From: an uncultured Nocardioides sp.
GTDB lineage: Bacteria; Actinomycetota; Actinomycetes; Propionibacteriales; Nocardioidaceae
Reading direction: 5' to 3'
DNA length: 51,068 bases
NCBI GenBank assembly: GCA_902805885.1
Contig: CADCUM010000078.1
Coordinates: 1 to 51,068 of the forward strand
The notes below the pieces were generated by a model, which saw only the letters and a list, made by a program, of their open reading frames with translations, was not told the origin of the DNA and made no database searches. This document shows positions 1-10,512 of this stretch, in pieces. The position numbers were made by a program, and so were the translations under genes. How positions within the stretch are numbered: the stretch's first letter is position 1; every line of letters starts with the position of its first letter.

Positions 1-418
1 GTCCAACCCTGTCGCGTGCGAGGTGGCGGGAGAGCTTGGCGACCCTGCGGGCCACCCAGACCTCGCACTCGCCGCGCCGGCACACCGCCCATGTCAGCGG
101 CAGCCGGTGCTGCAGGTCGAGGACGTCGGCCAGGGCGTGCGAGGTCGCGGTCACGCCCGCTCCGCGCGCGAGGGCGATCTCACCGAGGCAGAAGTCCTGC
201 ACGCCCGGCGTGCCGTCGCCGCCGAGCTGGCGCAGCACGTTGCCAACGCGCCGGGCGAGGCGGCCGTCGGGCCCCTCGGTCGGGTCGGCGGAGTGGACCG
301 AGGCCCACGCGGAGAGCACCTCCAGCCGGTGGACCTCGGCCAGCCGGACCACCCGCTCGGCCTCGGTCGCCGCGGCCAGGAGGCCGACTGCGTCGAGGTC
401 GAGGAGGTCCTTGCTCAT
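1..418 (-). CDS. DUF222/HNH endonuclease family protein (5' part, runs off left edge)
   Basis: The reading frame starts with ATG at 418 and stays open to the window edge, giving the first 139 residues. The translation has the features of the DUF222 N-terminal domain found before HNH nuclease domains in actinobacteria, the family that includes the mycobacterial REP13E12 proteins: a charged helix with LAEVHRLEVLSAWA, then GTPGVQDF, then DLQHRLPLTWA and VWVARRVAKLS. The C-terminal HNH motif would lie outside the window and is not seen. The cellular role of the family is unclear; copies are often numerous in one genome. A TAG-type -10 element lies 6 nt upstream of the ATG, so the transcript is probably leaderless. 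Confidence 0.85.
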   Translation of the reverse strand, partial: MSKDLLDLDAVGLLAAATEAERVVRLAEVHRLEVLSAWASVHSADPTEGPDGRLARRVGNVLRQLGGDGTPGVQDFCLGEIALARGAGVTATSHALADVLDLQHRLPLTWAVCRRGECEVWVARRVAKLSRHLARDRVG

Positions 419-771
419 GGTCCAAGACTAGGGGAAGCCGCCGACAGCCTGACCTGCGAAGACCCGATCTGTGGACATGGTATTCGAACGATTGATCCCC
501 CACCCTGGCCTGGCGGGATGTCGCGACGGGTCCCGAGGCGACGAGCAGACTCGACCGTGACTGCGTCCGCGAGGGCGACCGGATGCTGGGTGACGACCGT
601 GCCGCCTTCACTTGCTCGGGACGCTGTCGCAGGACGCATCTGTGCTGCGACGCGGCATCGGGAGGGCAGGCCCTGTCTGCCATCCCGCCACGCAGGCGAG
701 CCAGCGGCGTGGCCCGATCGTGACGTGACCGAGACGGGACCGTCGCCCCGCGGGCGCGCTCGAGGACGAGG
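419..771. other. Intergenic region between two divergent genes
   Basis: No convincing coding frame was found here: frames across it lack the third-position GC pattern of neighbouring genes and cross its edges only by chance. It holds the minus-strand promoter at 425-447. Around 485-500 is a degenerate LexA-like site with one intact TCGAAC half. The right end carries purine-rich GAGGACGAGG before the ATG at 772, a possible ribosome binding site. Nothing else was recognised. Confidence 0.6.
425..447 (-). promoter_or_regulatory. Candidate promoter of the DUF222/HNH gene, near-match to the PafBC motif
   Basis: On the minus strand the sequence reads CTGTCGGCG, 8 nt, then TAGTCT, which ends 6 nt before the ATG. 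The DNA-damage promoter motif recognised by PafBC in mycobacteria is TTGTCRGTG-N8-TAnnnT. The spacing and -10 fit exactly, and 7 of 9 bases of the upstream element fit. Use as a -10 is likely; damage control is an inference. Confidence 0.5.
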
Positions 772-1971
772 ATGCCGGGCATGCCCCGGTCCGAGACGCC
801 GTCCGTCGCCGACGCCGTACGAGCGCTGGCCGCGCCCGGCTCGGTGCTCGCGCTGGTGGTGCTCGCCCTCAACGACCATGTCCTCAAGCAGACCTGGCCC
901 GGCTGGGTCACCGGCAAGCTCAGCGACGTCGCCGGTCTGGTCTTCGCGCCGCTCCTCCTGGCGGTGCTGCTGACGGCGTTGCGGGTTCCGCGGGGCGTCG
1001 GCACGGCCCTGGGCGCCACCGGTGTCGGCTTCGTGCTCTGCAAGACGTCCGAGACAGGTGCGGCGGTGACGAGCGCGGTCTGGTCGCTCCTCGGCACGCC
1101 GACGATGATTCGCGCGGACGTCACCGACCTGGTCGCCCTCCCGGCGCTGTACCTGTCCTGGCGGATCCACCGGTCCGCGACGGTCCGCGCCGGCGAGGGG
1201 TGGCGGCGTACCGCGTCCGCTGCGGTCGGGGTCGCCGTCCTCCCGTTCGGCGTCCTGGCGACGAGTGCGACGTCGTGCTACGAGTGGCAGGGCTACACCG
1301 AGGTCGCCGTGCTGCAGGGTGACTTCGAGGGGCCGCCCCCCGGTGTGGAGACGCGTCTCGCCGCCCACAGCGAGGGGGGTCGTGTGCTCACGATCGATGC
1401 CGCGGGTGCCTTCGTGCGGTCGGCCCTGGACGTGGCAGGAGAGCAGGGCGTCGGCCGGTCGGTCCGGGCCTGCGTCCAGGACCGGTGCTGGCGGCTGGAC
1501 GGTGACGACCGTGTCGACGCGTCGGTGGACGCCGGCCGGACGTGGACCGCGGAGGACGCACTGGAGGAGGAGGACCGGGAGCGGATCGACGAGGAGCTGG
1601 GCGACGAGGAGTGCGGAGGACCGCCGCCGGTCGGTGCCACGGACATCGCAGCGATGGAGGTCGACGGAGACGTCCGGGTGGTCGTGGCACTCCAGCGCGG
1701 CGGCGTCTGGTACCGCGACGCCGACGGGACGTGGACCGTCCTCACGCCCGACCAGCTCGACGACCGCGCTCGCGACGTCGAGCCACCCGTGCCGACGGTG
1801 ACCGAGCTCGACGCACCCGATGAGCCGGACCGCGACGTCGGCGAACCGGCGGACCCGGACGACGACGGACCGACCGGCACACCGCGCCCGACCTGCCTGT
1901 CGCCGACGCCCACGACCGTCACCCCGCACCCCAGCAACGGCCCGCCGACGACGTACGACGTGTGCCCCTGA
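772..1971 (+). CDS. Multi-pass membrane protein with GKLSDVAG motif and a C-terminal extracytoplasmic domain
   Basis: The protein has 399 residues. The N-terminal 165 residues are hydrophobic, with about five likely membrane segments (roughly 20-35, 52-72, 76-95, 116-132 and 147-165). [12 protein letters not shown] and GKLSDVAG between the first two resemble a motif I associate with uncharacterised bacterial membrane proteins. After residue 168 a soluble acidic domain follows, with DAGRTWT near 253, similar to a BNR/sialidase-type repeat, and a proline- and threonine-rich tail. ATG codons at 772 and 781 are both possible starts; the first was chosen because of the purine-rich sequence before it. 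It reads toward ltaE 22 bp downstream. Function unknown. Confidence 0.7.
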   Translation: MPGMPRSETPSVADAVRALAAPGSVLALVVLALNDHVLKQTWPGWVTGKLSDVAGLVFAPLLLAVLLTALRVPRGVGTALGATGVGFVLCKTSETGAAVTSAVWSLLGTPTMIRADVTDLVALPALYLSWRIHRSATVRAGEGWRRTASAAVGVAVLPFGVLATSATSCYEWQGYTEVAVLQGDFEGPPPGVETRLAAHSEGGRVLTIDAAGAFVRSALDVAGEQGVGRSVRACVQDRCWRLDGDDRVDASVDAGRTWTAEDALEEEDRERIDEELGDEECGGPPPVGATDIAAMEVDGDVRVVVALQRGGVWYRDADGTWTVLTPDQLDDRARDVEPPVPTVTELDAPDEPDRDVGEPADPDDDGPTGTPRPTCLSPTPTTVTPHPSNGPPTTYDVCP

Positions 1972-1993
1972 CGCCCCGTGATGGGATGGGGGC

Positions 1994-2995
1994 GTGATCG
2001 ATCTCCGCTCCGACACCCTCACCCGCCCGACCGAGGCCATGCGCGCGGCGATGGCGCGCGCAGAGGTGGGCGACGACGTCTATGGCGAGGACCCCACGGT
2101 CCTCGAGCTCCAGGAGCGGGTCGCCGCCGTGTTCGGTCACGAGGCGGCGCTGTTCACCCCCACCGGCTCGATGGCCAACGTGCTGGCGGTCGCCGCGCTG
2201 GTGCGCCCCGGCCAGGAGGTGCTCTGCGAGTCGAGCGCCCACATCGCCCGCGCCGAGCTGGGCGCCCACGGGGCGTTCAGCGGCGTGACGATGCGGACCT
2301 GGACGGGCGACCGGGGCCGGCCCGACCTCGCCGCGATCGAGTCGCTCTTCGCCCCCGACATGGGTCCCTTCTTCGTCCCGACGGCTGCGGTCTCGGTCGA
2401 GAACACCCACAACTTCGCCGGTGGCGCGGTCACCCCGATCGAGATGCTGCGGGACCTGCGCGCGTGGGCGGACGGCGTCGGCACGCGGCTGCACCTCGAC
2501 GGCGCGCGCATCTGGAACGCGCACGTCGCGACCGGGACGCCGTTCGCCGACTACGGGCACATCGCCGACGTGCTGGCCGTGTGCCTGTCCAAGGGCCTGG
2601 GCGCTCCGGTGGGCTCGCTCGTCGTGGGGCCGGCCGACGTGATGGCCGAGCTGCGGGTCTCCCGCAAGCGGATGGGCGGCGGCATGCGCCAGGTCGGTGT
2701 CCTCGCGGCGGCGGGCCTGCACGCCCTGGAGCACCACGTCGAGCGGCTGGCCGACGACCACGCGCACGCCCGGTTGCTGGGCGAGGCGCTCGGGCTGGAC
2801 CCGGCCGGGATCGACTCCAACATCGTCGTCGTCGAGCGGTCCGACGCGGCCCGTTTCGTCGCCGCGGCCGCGGAGGAGGGGGTCCGCATCGCGACCGTCG
2901 GTCCTCGCACCGTCCGTCTGGTCACGCACCTCGACGTCGACCGTGCCGCCGCCGAGAAGGCGGCGGTGGTCCTCAGCCGGCTGGCCGGCCGGTGA
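1994..2995 (+). CDS. ltaE: Low-specificity L-threonine aldolase
   Basis: A 333-residue PLP-dependent fold-type I enzyme of the threonine aldolase/beta-eliminating lyase family, expected to cleave L-threonine or L-allo-threonine to glycine and acetaldehyde in the cytosol. Visible motifs are the N-terminal IDLRSDT, the PLP-ring-binding TPTGSMAN near residue 55, ENTHN near 136, HLDGAR near 167, and [11 protein letters not shown] with the PLP lysine at about 200. Full length for the family. It begins with GTG, 22 bp after the preceding gene and on the same strand. Its last 23 bases overlap the 3' end of the convergent zinc-ribbon gene. Confidence 0.9.
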   Translation: MIDLRSDTLTRPTEAMRAAMARAEVGDDVYGEDPTVLELQERVAAVFGHEAALFTPTGSMANVLAVAALVRPGQEVLCESSAHIARAELGAHGAFSGVTMRTWTGDRGRPDLAAIESLFAPDMGPFFVPTAAVSVENTHNFAGGAVTPIEMLRDLRAWADGVGTRLHLDGARIWNAHVATGTPFADYGHIADVLAVCLSKGLGAPVGSLVVGPADVMAELRVSRKRMGGGMRQVGVLAAAGLHALEHHVERLADDHAHARLLGEALGLDPAGIDSNIVVVERSDAARFVAAAAEEGVRIATVGPRTVRLVTHLDVDRAAAEKAAVVLSRLAGR

Positions 2996-3971
2996 GGACC
3001 AGCGAGCTGATCGGCGTGTAGTCCCGGCCCAGCTCCCCGGTGCCGGGAGGGGTCACCGAGGTCACGGTCAGCGTGACCGTGCTGGTGCGGACGGGCTCGA
3101 CCTCGATCCGTTGCAACCTGGGTCGCTCGACGAGGGTCTGGTCGACCGACGTGCCGTCCTCGAAGGTCCAGCGCACCCCGAGGATGCGGCGGTTGTTGGG
3201 GTACCAGTGGACCCCGGCCACCCGCTTGGCGTAGCCGTTGACGATCCCGACGTGGTCGATCACCGCCGGCTCGGCGAGCGTCAACGTGATCTCGGCGCCG
3301 GTGCCGTCGCCCGGCATCCGCCAGGCGGTCGCAGGGTCGCCGTCGACCATCCGGGCAGCGTCGTACGACACCAGCTCCCCGTCGAGGTCGGTGGTCGGCG
3401 GGCCTGTGGCGGGGACCGCGATGGTCGCGCCACGCGCGACGTCCGCGGCGGGACCCGGGGGAGTGGCGGCCCCGTCCTCCTCCCCGTCCTTCTCGTCGTC
3501 GGGCGGCGGCGGCGCCACGAAGGTGGGCTCCGTCGCGTCGGTGGCGGTGCTGTCGTCGTCGCCGAGGAACGAGAGCGCCAGCAGCACGGCGGCCACCAGT
3601 GCCAGCGCGGCCAGCACCCAGGCGCCCCAGTTGGGCGAGGCCGGCTCGTCGTCGACCTCGGGGTCCGACAGGAACCACCCCCCGTCCGTCTCCGGTGCTC
3701 CGGGCGACATCGCCGGCGGTGACGGGGCGGGGCGGGCGGGGTCCTGCTGCTGGAGCCGGCGTGCCGTCTCCGCCGCCGCCTGGTGGCGCTCCTGCGGGAC
3801 GCGCGCCGTACGGACGGTGGCGTCGGGCGGCGTCGTCGGTGTCGGTGTCGGTGTCGGCGTCGGTGTCGGTGTCAGCGGCGCTGCAGGCACGGGCGCGCCG
3901 ACCGGGTGGCCACAGTTGAGGCAGAAGCGGCCCACGCCGAGGCCGGCGCCGCACTTCGCACAGGTGTCCAC
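2973..3971 (-). CDS. Zinc-ribbon, single-pass membrane protein with discoidin-like C-terminal domain
   Basis: 332 residues. The start has a short zinc ribbon (Cys4, Cys7, Cys17, Cys20). Then comes a Thr-Pro repeat (about 33-46), a low-complexity cytoplasmic linker, one membrane helix (about 115-134), an acidic Pro-rich stalk, and a C-terminal domain (about 190-332). The C-terminal domain has the pattern of F5/8 type C or NADase-associated discoidin folds: [14 protein letters not shown], then beta strands ending in [12 protein letters not shown]. The topology suggests a zinc ribbon inside and a possible glycan-binding domain outside. Such architectures occur in actinobacteria, sometimes near Ser/Thr kinases, and a PASTA kinase lies about 1 kb upstream. 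Exact role unknown. Confidence 0.75.
   Translation of the reverse strand: MDTCAKCGAGLGVGRFCLNCGHPVGAPVPAAPLTPTPTPTPTPTPTTPPDATVRTARVPQERHQAAAETARRLQQQDPARPAPSPPAMSPGAPETDGGWFLSDPEVDDEPASPNWGAWVLAALALVAAVLLALSFLGDDDSTATDATEPTFVAPPPPDDEKDGEEDGAATPPGPAADVARGATIAVPATGPPTTDLDGELVSYDAARMVDGDPATAWRMPGDGTGAEITLTLAEPAVIDHVGIVNGYAKRVAGVHWYPNNRRILGVRWTFEDGTSVDQTLVERPRLQRIEVEPVRTSTVTLTVTSVTPPGTGELGRDYTPISSLVLTGRPAG
3838..3874. repeat. Hexanucleotide tandem repeat (GGTGTC unit, about six copies)
   Basis: Six near-identical hexamers, one with a single change, encode the Thr-Pro repeat of the zinc-ribbon protein on the minus strand. Being in frame, copy-number change would only alter linker length. Confidence 0.8.
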
Positions 3972-4011
3972 CGGCTCACCCTAGGGAGATCCGCCGCCGT
4001 CCGCACCGCCC

Positions 4012-4916
4012 CTAGGAGTTGGACGGCGCGCTGCCGGGCGAGGACGCGGCGCGCAGGCGGCGCAGCACCTGCCAGTCGGAGCTGTCGGCCTCCCGCGACC
4101 CGGGGGTCTCCAGCACGAACGGCACCCCGGCGAGCGCCGGGTGGGCGAAGAGCTCGGCGAAGGCGCCCTCCCCGATGTGGCCCTCGCCGATGGTCTGGTG
4201 GCGGTCCCTGGACGCGCCGCGCACGTCCATCGAGTCGTTGGCGTGCACCAGGCGCAGCGCGTCGGGCCCGGCGATCTCGACGATGCGGTCCACCACGGCG
4301 GTGGCGCCACCGGGCTCGTCCAGGGGAGCGCCGGCGGCGAAGGCGTGGCAGGTGTCCAGGCAGATCCCGGCCGCCGGGTGGTGGTCGAGAGCGCCGAGGT
4401 AGTCGGTGAGGTCCTCGACCTCCGCGCAGAGGGACCGGCCCTGCCCGGCGGTCGGCTCGAGGAGCAGCGCAGGCGCCCCGTCCTCCGCGATGGCGTCAAG
4501 CACGGGCAGCAGCCCCTCGCGCACCCGACCCAGGGCGGCCGCGTGCTGCTCGTGCGACCCGGTCGGGTCGACGTACGAGCCGGTGTGCACCACCACCGCC
4601 TCGGCCCCGATCTGGGCGGCCCGGCGCAGGTTGTGCGCCACGGTGGCGACCGAGCTCGTCCACGTCGCGGGGGTGGGCGAGCCGAGGTTGACGAGGTACG
4701 GCGCGTGGATGACCACCCGGAGCCCGCGTCGCTCGCACTCGGTGCGGAACGCGCGGTCCTCGGCCGGGTCGCCCTGCGACAGAGCCCAGCCGCGGGGATT
4801 GCCCGTGAAGACCTGGATCACCTCGCAGCCGAGCCGCTCCGCGTGCGCGAGGGCACCCTTGACGAGGCCGGCCCCGACGAGGACGTGGGTGCCGATGGGG
4901 TTGCGCACGGTGCCCA

Positions 4917-4917
<1 letters not shown>
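4012..4917 (-). CDS. nfo: Endonuclease IV (deoxyribonuclease IV)
   Basis: 301 residues, a TIM-barrel AP endonuclease that cuts the backbone 5' of abasic sites in base-excision repair. The zinc ligands can be followed in order: HAPYLVNL, VVVHTGSY, LLLEPTAGQG, ICLDTCHAFAAG, VHANDSM, DRHQTIGEGHIG and a terminal LETPGS. Length is usual for the family. ATG at 4917 was chosen because it forms a TGATG overlap with the stop of the upstream kinase gene, which implies translational coupling. The frame continues open far upstream, but that part lies inside the kinase gene in another frame and is not coding. Confidence 0.93.
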
Positions 4918-7022
<2,105 letters not shown>

Positions 7023-7165
7023 AGTCGACCTCCATCAACCGGACGGGGAAGGATCCGGCGCCCCCATCGTACGGAAACGCAGCACCCCGGCCCGGGCACG
7101 CGTGCGCTCGGCGTGGCGCACGCGCTGAGTGGCCCGGCGCCGTGGCGCCCTGACACACTGCGGCC

Positions 7166-7537
7166 ATGAGCGACGTACCACTGGCCGACCGTGATCTCGA
7201 CAGCCTCGTGGACGAGTGGCTCGACTGGAGCCAGGCCGCCGCCGTCCTCGGCGTCACCCCCGGCAAGGTCCGGACGATGATCAAGGAGCACGAGCTCGCC
7301 GCCGCCGTGCCGGCGGCCGGCGGGGGGCCGAAGGTCCCCGCCCTGCTCATCCAGGACGGGATGGTCGTGAAGGGCATCCCCGGTCTGCTGACCGTGCTCC
7401 ACGACCGTCACTTCGACGACCGGGAGTGCATCGCCTGGCTCTTCAGCGACGACGACCTCCCGGGCCGCCCGATCGACGCGCTCCGGGAGAACCGCGGCTC
7501 CGAGGTCAAGCGTCGCGCCCAGGTCCTCGGCTACTGA
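7166..7537 (+). CDS. Rv2175c-family winged-helix DNA-binding protein
   Basis: 123 residues, matching the M. tuberculosis Rv2175c family. An N-terminal winged helix-turn-helix (LSQAAAVLGVTPGKVRTMIKEHELAAAV-like region, about 20-50) is followed by a small C-terminal domain containing VKGIPGLLTVLHD and FDDRECIAWLFSDDD. In M. tuberculosis PknL phosphorylates Rv2175c near its N-terminus and weakens DNA binding; here the N-terminal stretch has Ser2 but no obvious threonine at that position, so the phosphosite may differ. It is divergent from the PASTA kinase across a 143-bp gap and overlaps the RNase gene by one base (TGATG). Confidence 0.9.
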   Translation: MSDVPLADRDLDSLVDEWLDWSQAAAVLGVTPGKVRTMIKEHELAAAVPAAGGGPKVPALLIQDGMVVKGIPGLLTVLHDRHFDDRECIAWLFSDDDLPGRPIDALRENRGSEVKRRAQVLGY

Positions 7538-8004
7538 TGCTGCGGTCCTCGGGGCGGTCCACCGGGCGTGCGGTGGCCGGCGCGGTCGTCGCCTTCGTCA
7601 CCGGACTGCTCTTCTACCTGAACGCGGTCCCGGACGACACGACGTACCCCCGCGGGGAGCCGTCGGCCGCGCGGTCGTCGAGCCTTCCCGACGCGCCCGC
7701 AGGGTCGACCACCGACCCCTCGAGCGGGCTGCCGATCATCCGGCAGTCCGACCTGCCGGCCGAGGCCCGGGAGACGCTCGAGCGCATCATGGCCGGCGGA
7801 CCGTTCCCGTACGACGAGGACGGCGGCGTCTTCCAGAACCGGGAGGAGCTGCTGCCGGACCGGCCCCTGGGCCACTACCGGGAGTACACGGTCGGGGGCC
7901 GGCAGGGAGACCGTGGTCCGCTGCGGATCGTGGCGGGCGAGGACCTCGACTACTACTGGACCGAGGACCACTACCGGTCGTTCATGCGGGTCGTGAGCGG
8001 GTGA
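7537..8004 (+). CDS. Exported barnase-like guanyl-specific ribonuclease
   Basis: 155 residues. A hydrophobic segment at about 12-30 looks like a signal anchor or signal peptide. A low-complexity stretch follows, then a ribonuclease N1/T1 (barnase) domain from about 65. The three barnase catalytic positions are visible: Glu in YREYTV (116), Arg in GPLRIVAGED (130) and His in TEDHYRSF (145). It should cut single-stranded RNA after guanine, outside the cytoplasm if exported. The ATG at 7537 overlaps the upstream stop (TGATG). The barstar gene downstream overlaps it by 4 bases, so enzyme and inhibitor are made together. Confidence 0.9.
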   Translation: MLRSSGRSTGRAVAGAVVAFVTGLLFYLNAVPDDTTYPRGEPSAARSSSLPDAPAGSTTDPSSGLPIIRQSDLPAEARETLERIMAGGPFPYDEDGGVFQNREELLPDRPLGHYREYTVGGRQGDRGPLRIVAGEDLDYYWTEDHYRSFMRVVSG

Positions 8005-8435
8005 GCGGCCTCGCGGCACTCCTGGCCGGGCACCAGGAGCCGGGCATCTACCACTGGCACGGCGCGTTCGAGGCGGTCGACGTCCGCGCCACCGTCGAGC
8101 TGGCCGGCTGGCAGTTCGGTCACCTCGACGGCTGGACCGCGGGCGGGACGAAGGCGGAGTTCCTCGCCGCGGTCGGGGACGCCCTGCGGCTGCCGGGGTG
8201 GTACGGCCGGAACTTCGACGCGCTCGCCGACTGCCTCCACGACGTCGGTGGAGGGACCGACGGCGTGCTGCTCCTGTGGGACGGCTGGTCCACCCTGGCG
8301 CGCGACGACGAGCGGGCGTTCAGCATCGCGCTCAGCGTGCTCGGATCCCGGGTCCACGCCGACCGGGGAATCCCGTTCTCGGTGCTCCTGAGGGGCGAGG
8401 GGCCGCACGTCCCCGACGTCCCCTCCCTGGACTGA
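8001..8435 (+). CDS. Barstar-family ribonuclease inhibitor
   Basis: 144 residues of the barstar fold. The conserved core KAEFLAAVGDALRLPGWYGRNFDALADCLHDV matches in pattern the barstar helix that plugs the barnase active site, including the Asp residues in FDALADCL. A strand with GVLLLWDGW follows. It most likely binds the RNase encoded immediately upstream, protecting the producing cell. GTG at 8001 overlaps the RNase stop (GTGA), the usual sign of coupled translation. The first about 25 residues are longer than in Bacillus barstar. Confidence 0.9.
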   Translation: MSGLAALLAGHQEPGIYHWHGAFEAVDVRATVELAGWQFGHLDGWTAGGTKAEFLAAVGDALRLPGWYGRNFDALADCLHDVGGGTDGVLLLWDGWSTLARDDERAFSIALSVLGSRVHADRGIPFSVLLRGEGPHVPDVPSLD

Positions 8436-8440
8436 CCCGC

Positions 8441-9505
8441 TCAGACGGCGCGCTGGGTCGCCGCGGCGGCCAGCTGGCGCAGGACGGTGCGGGCGCCGGG
8501 GTCGATGTCGGCCCGGTCGAGCGCGGCGACGGCCCGGTCGCCGAGCTCGCCGATGACCGCCTCGACCTGCTCGCGCGCGCCGGAGCGCTCGATGATGCCG
8601 CGCAGCTCGTCGACCGCAGCCGGGTCGAGCGGCGTGCCGAGGGCGTCGTCGAGCCGCCGTGCCTCCTCGGGCGGAGCCGCGTCCAGCGCGAGGGCGACCA
8701 GCACGGTCCGCTTGCCCTCCACGAGGTCGTCGCCCGCCGGCTTGCCGGTCACGGCCGGGTCGCCGAAGACGCCGAGGAGGTCGTCGCGGAGCTGGAACGC
8801 CTCGCCGAGCGGCAGTCCGTACGCCGAGAGCTGCCGCAGGCGGTCGGCGTCGGCGCCGGCCAGGGTCGCCCCGATGTGGAGCGGACGCTCGATGGAGTAC
8901 TTGGCCGACTTGTAGCGCAGCACCGTCATCGCCGTCTCGACGTCGGCTCGTCCGCGCGCCTGGACGGAGACGTCGAGGAACTGTCCCGCGATGACCTCGG
9001 TGCGGCAGGTGTCGAAGACGCGCTGCGCGGCCAGGACGCGGTCGGGGTCGAGGTCCTCGACGCGCAGCAGCTCCTCCGCCCAGCCGAGGAGCAGGTCGCC
9101 GAGGAGGATGGCCGCGGCGGCGCCGTACTGCTCGGGATCGCCGCGCCAGCCCGCGGCCCGGTGCTCGGCGGCGAACGCCCGGTGCGTGGCGGGCCGCCCG
9201 CGGCGGGTGTCGGAGGCGTCCATGTAGTCGTCGTGCACCAGGGCGCTGGCGTGCAGCAGCTCGAGCGCGGCGCACGCCCGGACGAGCGGCTCGGCGCGGT
9301 CGACGCCGGGGCTGATGGCGCGGTAGCCCCAGTGGCAGAACGCGGCTCGGAACCGCTTGCCGCCGCGGACGCTGGCGTGCGCCTCGGCGAGCAGCCGCCC
9401 GGCGTCCGGACCGAGCGCTGCCAGGGGAGCGGCCTGGGCGTCCAGGAACTCGTCGAGGACCACCTGGACGCGCGCGCGGAAGTCGGAGGGGTCCCAGGCG
9501 GTCAC
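8441..9505 (-). CDS. Polyprenyl (geranylgeranyl-type) diphosphate synthase
   Basis: 354 residues from GTG 9505. It makes linear isoprenyl diphosphates from IPP and allylic primers, for quinones, carotenoids or lipid carriers. The first aspartate-rich motif HDDYMD is at about 91-96, followed by RRGRPATH. The second, QLRDDLLGVFGD, is at about 238-249, with Gly where many relatives have Asp; I know this variant from actinobacterial IdsA-type enzymes. GGKRFRA near 48 binds IPP. The position next to metF and the Rv2175c-like gene parallels idsA2 (Rv2173). A TAGGCT element 7 nt upstream supports this start over upstream in-frame ones, which would run into metF. Confidence 0.9.
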   Translation of the reverse strand: MTAWDPSDFRARVQVVLDEFLDAQAAPLAALGPDAGRLLAEAHASVRGGKRFRAAFCHWGYRAISPGVDRAEPLVRACAALELLHASALVHDDYMDASDTRRGRPATHRAFAAEHRAAGWRGDPEQYGAAAAILLGDLLLGWAEELLRVEDLDPDRVLAAQRVFDTCRTEVIAGQFLDVSVQARGRADVETAMTVLRYKSAKYSIERPLHIGATLAGADADRLRQLSAYGLPLGEAFQLRDDLLGVFGDPAVTGKPAGDDLVEGKRTVLVALALDAAPPEEARRLDDALGTPLDPAAVDELRGIIERSGAREQVEAVIGELGDRAVAALDRADIDPGARTVLRQLAAAATQRAV

Positions 9506-9512
9506 GCCGGGG

Positions 9513-9518
9513 AGCCTA
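9513..9518 (-). promoter_or_regulatory. -10 element, leaderless promoter of the polyprenyl synthase
   Basis: TAGGCT on the minus strand, with 7 nt between it and the GTG start and no Shine-Dalgarno sequence in between. Transcription would begin at or next to the start codon. Confidence 0.5.
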
Positions 9519-9556
9519 GCCAGTGGACACGTGTGGGACAGCGGCGCCGTGCTGCC

Positions 9557-9562
9557 TAGGCT
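9557..9562 (+). promoter_or_regulatory. -10 element, leaderless promoter of metF
   Basis: TAGGCT followed by 7 nt and the ATG of metF. The 64-bp gap between metF and the divergent polyprenyl synthase thus carries two back-to-back -10 boxes of identical sequence. Confidence 0.5.
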
Positions 9563-9569
9563 TCTCCGC

Positions 9570-10460
9570 ATGACCACCGACCGGGGCCAGAGCCTGCGCG
9601 ACATCATCGAGCAGGGGGGTCGCTCGTTCTCCTTCGAGTTCTTCCCGCCCAAGGACGCGGCCGGCGAGCAGCAGCTCTGGCAGGCGATCACCGAGCTGGA
9701 GCCCTACTGCCCGACGTTCGTCTCGGTGACGTACGGCGCCGGCGGCGCCACGCGCGACCGCACGGTCGCCATCACCGAGCGCATCGCCCGGGAGACCACG
9801 CTCCTCCCGGTCGCCCACCTGACCTGCGTGGGGCACACGACCGACGAGCTCGTCGGGATCCTCCAGGAGCTCGCCGACGCCGGCGTGCACCACGTCATGG
9901 CGCTGCGGGGCGACCCGCCCGAGGGCCCGGGCAGCCCCTGGACGCCCACCGAGGGCGGCGTGACCTACGCCTCGGACCTGGTCCGGCTGATCAAGCGGAC
10001 CGCCGACGTGCGGGTGGGCGTCGCCGCCTTCCCGGAGGGCCACGTGGAGGCGGCCTCGCTCGACGACGACGCCCGCGTGCTGCGAGCGAAGTACGACGCC
10101 GGCGCCGAGTTCGCCGTCACCGAGATGGTCCTGCGGGCCTCGGACTACGAGGGCCTCGTGGAGCGCGCCGCGGCAGCGGGAGCCGACCTGCCGATCCTCC
10201 CCGGCCTGATGCCGATCCTCAACCTGCGGTCGATGACGCGGATGGTGGAGCTGAGCCGCCGCGACCTCCCGCGAGAGGTCGTGGCCAGGCTCGCGCCGTA
10301 CGAGCACGACCCGGCCGGCCTGCGCGCCGAGGGGATCCAGATCGCCACCGAGCTGGGCGAGGCGCTGCTCGCCGCCGGCGCGCCCGGGCTGCACTTCTAC
10401 ACGCTCAACCGGTCGCAGGCGACGCGGGAGATCTACGCCAACCTGCAGATCGCCGTCTGA
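9570..10460 (+). CDS. metF: Methylenetetrahydrofolate reductase
   Basis: 296 residues, a single-domain FAD TIM-barrel reductase that converts 5,10-methylene-THF to 5-methyl-THF for methionine synthesis. Characteristic pieces are FSFEFFPPKD at the start, VSVTYGAGG, HLTCVGHT, MALRGDPP with the catalytic-region Asp, FPEGH, and the C-terminal LHFYTLNRSQATREIY. The ATG was chosen because this gives the family's normal N-terminus. It is divergent from the polyprenyl synthase, the same pairing as Rv2172c/Rv2173 in M. tuberculosis, though this copy looks like a conventional MetF. Confidence 0.93.
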   Translation: MTTDRGQSLRDIIEQGGRSFSFEFFPPKDAAGEQQLWQAITELEPYCPTFVSVTYGAGGATRDRTVAITERIARETTLLPVAHLTCVGHTTDELVGILQELADAGVHHVMALRGDPPEGPGSPWTPTEGGVTYASDLVRLIKRTADVRVGVAAFPEGHVEAASLDDDARVLRAKYDAGAEFAVTEMVLRASDYEGLVERAAAAGADLPILPGLMPILNLRSMTRMVELSRRDLPREVVARLAPYEHDPAGLRAEGIQIATELGEALLAAGAPGLHFYTLNRSQATREIYANLQIAV

Positions 10461-10499
10461 GCGCTCGGATCGGGCGCGACCACGACGGGCGATCGGGTC

Positions 10500-10505
10500 T
10501 AGCCT
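10500..10505 (+). promoter_or_regulatory. -10 element, leaderless promoter of the SIMPL gene
   Basis: TAGCCT with 7 nt to the ATG at 10513 and no ribosome binding site between them. Confidence 0.45.
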
Positions 10506-10512
10506 GCGGGTC

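Noticed and set aside
485..500. Possible LexA box near the DUF222/HNH gene
   Set aside because: Only one half (TCGAAC) is intact; the other half matches 3 of 6 positions, below what I would call a site without further evidence.
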